The notes beneath the pieces are model-generated. The model was not told the DNA's origin, did not search any database, and saw nothing but the letters and a program-made list of their open reading frames with translations. This document shows positions 21,246-22,750 of a stretch of 22,750 nucleotides of DNA, in pieces. Each line of letters starts with the position of its first letter. Within the stretch, counting starts at the first letter, position 1. The DNA is from DASWHX01 sp036397995. Its GTDB lineage: Bacteria > Bacteroidota > Bacteroidia > Cytophagales > Cyclobacteriaceae. Both the position numbers and the translations under genes were made by a program. Where the stretch lies: NCBI GenBank assembly GCA_036397995.1, contig DASWHX010000123.1, positions 1 through 22,750 of the forward strand. Reading direction: 5' to 3'.

Positions 21246-22750
21246 ATGAAAAAGTTTTCATTCTCCATTGCAATACTAACAATTTCCTTTTTTTATTTTG
21301 ATGTTCAGGCTCAAAGAACTCAAAAGCCTGCCTTGCATGGCCGGCATTGGATGGCCATAACCGGTAAACCTCTGGCGGCAACTGCAGGGGCGAAAATTTT
21401 TCACCAGGGAGGCAATGCTGTCGACGCGGCCTGCGCAATGTTAGCGGCAACAGCTACCATGTGGGATGTCCTTAGTTGGGGTGGAGAAACGCAGGCCTTG
21501 ATTTATAATCCGAACACAAAAAAAGTGATTGCAATAAATGCATTAGGAGTCGCGCCAACCGGCGCAACCGCGGAGTTCTATAAAGACAAGGGGTATGAAT
21601 ACCCACCACAATATGGTCCTCTGGCGGCGGTAACTCCCGGTACACCGGGTGGGTTGCTTACCATGCTGGCAGAATATGGCACCATGAGTCTGAAAGAAAT
21701 ACTGGAGCCTGCGATGCAATTGGCTGAAGGGTATCCTATAGAGGCTCAAACTGCAAATTCGATTGAAAGGCAAAAAGAAAGAATAAAAGAATGGCCATAT
21801 TCAAAGGCGGTTTTTCTCACTCATCAGGGTGAGGAACGGGAAGCACCACAACCGGGAGAAATTTTTAGACAAGCAGATCTGCTGGCTACCCTCCAGAAAA
21901 TGGTCGATGCCGAACAACAGGCTCTGAAAAAAGGTAAGAAAAGAAAAGAAGCTATTTATGCTGCATACGATCGATTTTATGAAGGTGACATTGCCGATGA
22001 ATTTGTCCGAGGGGTGCAAGAGCAGGGAGGCTTAATTACAAAACAAGATCTGGCTAACTGGAAAGTGTATATTGAAGAACCTGTAATGACAACCTACAGG
22101 GGGATTGAGGTATACAAGCTCAATCATTGGGTACAAAGTCCGGTAATGCTTCAGTCTCTTAACTTGTTGGAAAATTTTGACGTAAAATCAATGGGATATA
22201 ATTCCGCGAAATACATTCATACTATTTATCAGGTTATGAATCTGGCTTTTGCTGATAGAGATTTCTACTATGGGGATCCGTATTTCCCTCCAGAGGAACC
22301 AATTAAAGGTTTGCTTTCAAAGGAATATGCAAAAGATCGGATTAAGCAAATCAATTGGGAAAAAAATGATCCCGCGGTGAAACCCGGGGATCCCTATCCT
22401 TTTGAAGGAAAGAAAAACCCGTATTTGGATTTGCTTGAGAAATGGACAAATAAGATATCGTATTCATACCCCCATCGCATCATCGTTCCGGACGGCACTA
22501 ACAACGCAGATGTTACCGGCTTCTACGCAGGTACTACTACTGTCGAAACCGCAGACAAAGAAGGCTGGGTAGTTTCCATCACACCAAGTGGCGGCTGGGT
22601 GCCGGCAGTAATTGCCGGAAAAACCGGCGTTGGATTGAGTCAACGTGCGCAAAGCTTCGTGTTAACCAAAGAACAAAATCCGTTCAATGTTATTGAGCCC
22701 GGCAAAAGGCCGCGGGCAACCCTGACACCAACCATTGCTTTGAAGGATGG
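21246..22750 (+). CDS. Gamma-glutamyltransferase family protein, 3' truncated by window
   Basis: The reading frame is open from the ATG at 21246 to the window edge (501 codons). It begins with a signal peptide (MKKFSFSIAILTISFFYFDV, then QAQ). GGT landmarks follow: KPLAATAGAKIFHQGGNAVD at 41-60, LSWGGETQALIY, TPGTPGGLLTMLAEYG, and the small-subunit start near residue 430. At that site GGT has TTHYSVVD; this protein has TTTVETAD (Thr430 as the expected nucleophile), followed by GWVVSITPSGGW. The usual His after the Thr pair is Thr. GGTs are Ntn hydrolases that cleave themselves before the nucleophile Thr and act on glutathione or other gamma-glutamyl amides. The divergent site leaves substrate and even activity uncertain. 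Confidence 0.88.
   Translation, partial: MKKFSFSIAILTISFFYFDVQAQRTQKPALHGRHWMAITGKPLAATAGAKIFHQGGNAVDAACAMLAATATMWDVLSWGGETQALIYNPNTKKVIAINALGVAPTGATAEFYKDKGYEYPPQYGPLAAVTPGTPGGLLTMLAEYGTMSLKEILEPAMQLAEGYPIEAQTANSIERQKERIKEWPYSKAVFLTHQGEEREAPQPGEIFRQADLLATLQKMVDAEQQALKKGKKRKEAIYAAYDRFYEGDIADEFVRGVQEQGGLITKQDLANWKVYIEEPVMTTYRGIEVYKLNHWVQSPVMLQSLNLLENFDVKSMGYNSAKYIHTIYQVMNLAFADRDFYYGDPYFPPEEPIKGLLSKEYAKDRIKQINWEKNDPAVKPGDPYPFEGKKNPYLDLLEKWTNKISYSYPHRIIVPDGTNNADVTGFYAGTTTVETADKEGWVVSITPSGGWVPAVIAGKTGVGLSQRAQSFVLTKEQNPFNVIEPGKRPRATLTPTIALKD

Noticed and set aside
1..22750. CRISPR arrays, tRNA or rRNA genes, or a phage-defence system
   Set aside because: I saw no regularly spaced repeats, no tRNA-like cloverleaf with a CCA end, no rRNA segments and no defence-type nuclease or toxin genes.

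Overview
The window looks like a Bacteroidota chromosome, most likely Cytophagales or a relative. Evidence: a dialkylresorcinol/flexirubin-type pathway (DarA, DarB, BtrH-like protein, ACP, ketosynthase and chain-length factor); a large two-module FtsX-type permease with the N-terminal prefix common in Cytophagales, paired with a PadR regulator; DUF4382 and DUF4142 lipoproteins; outer-membrane barrel and YceI proteins; AT-rich spacers; and few Shine-Dalgarno sites. The assignment is from gene content only.

Layout. (1) 1-1692, + strand: 3' part of an S9 prolyl-oligopeptidase-family protein. (2) 4265-1698, - strand: a YceI protein, an outer-membrane barrel protein and a second, paralogous YceI protein, with a strong hairpin between the last two. 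(3) 4506-5714, + strand: a DUF4142 lipoprotein and an unknown exported protein, followed by a 134-bp MITE-like palindromic element with a candidate 8-bp target duplication. (4) 6129-9104, + strand: an ABC-type permease with its PadR regulator, behind a large inverted repeat. (5) 9537-10340, + strand: a DUF4382 lipoprotein with an intrinsic terminator. (6) 20313-10424, - strand: about 10 kb of tightly packed lipid biosynthesis genes. In transcription order: an exported conserved protein, darA, darB, a small possible HTH-fold protein, a BtrH-type acyltransferase, ABC ATPase, ABC-2 permease, ACP, KAS II-type ketosynthase, chain-length factor, SAM methyltransferase, then a broken TPR gene and the C-terminal stump of an NAD-dependent epimerase. 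(7) 21132-20554, - strand: a third, classical YceI protein. (8) 21246 to the window end, + strand: a divergent gamma-glutamyltransferase homologue.

How the genes fit together. In known systems DarB joins two acyl units and, with DarA, gives a 2,5-dialkylresorcinol. Here the same operon has its own ACP and a ketosynthase/chain-length-factor pair that could build one chain, a BtrH-like transferase that could move an acyl group off the ACP, and an ABC-2 exporter. No ketoreductase, dehydratase, aryl-CoA ligase or ammonia lyase is present in the window, so the operon either borrows these activities from elsewhere or makes a reduced product. The decayed distal end suggests the cluster once reached further. 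The product and all couplings are inferred, not shown.
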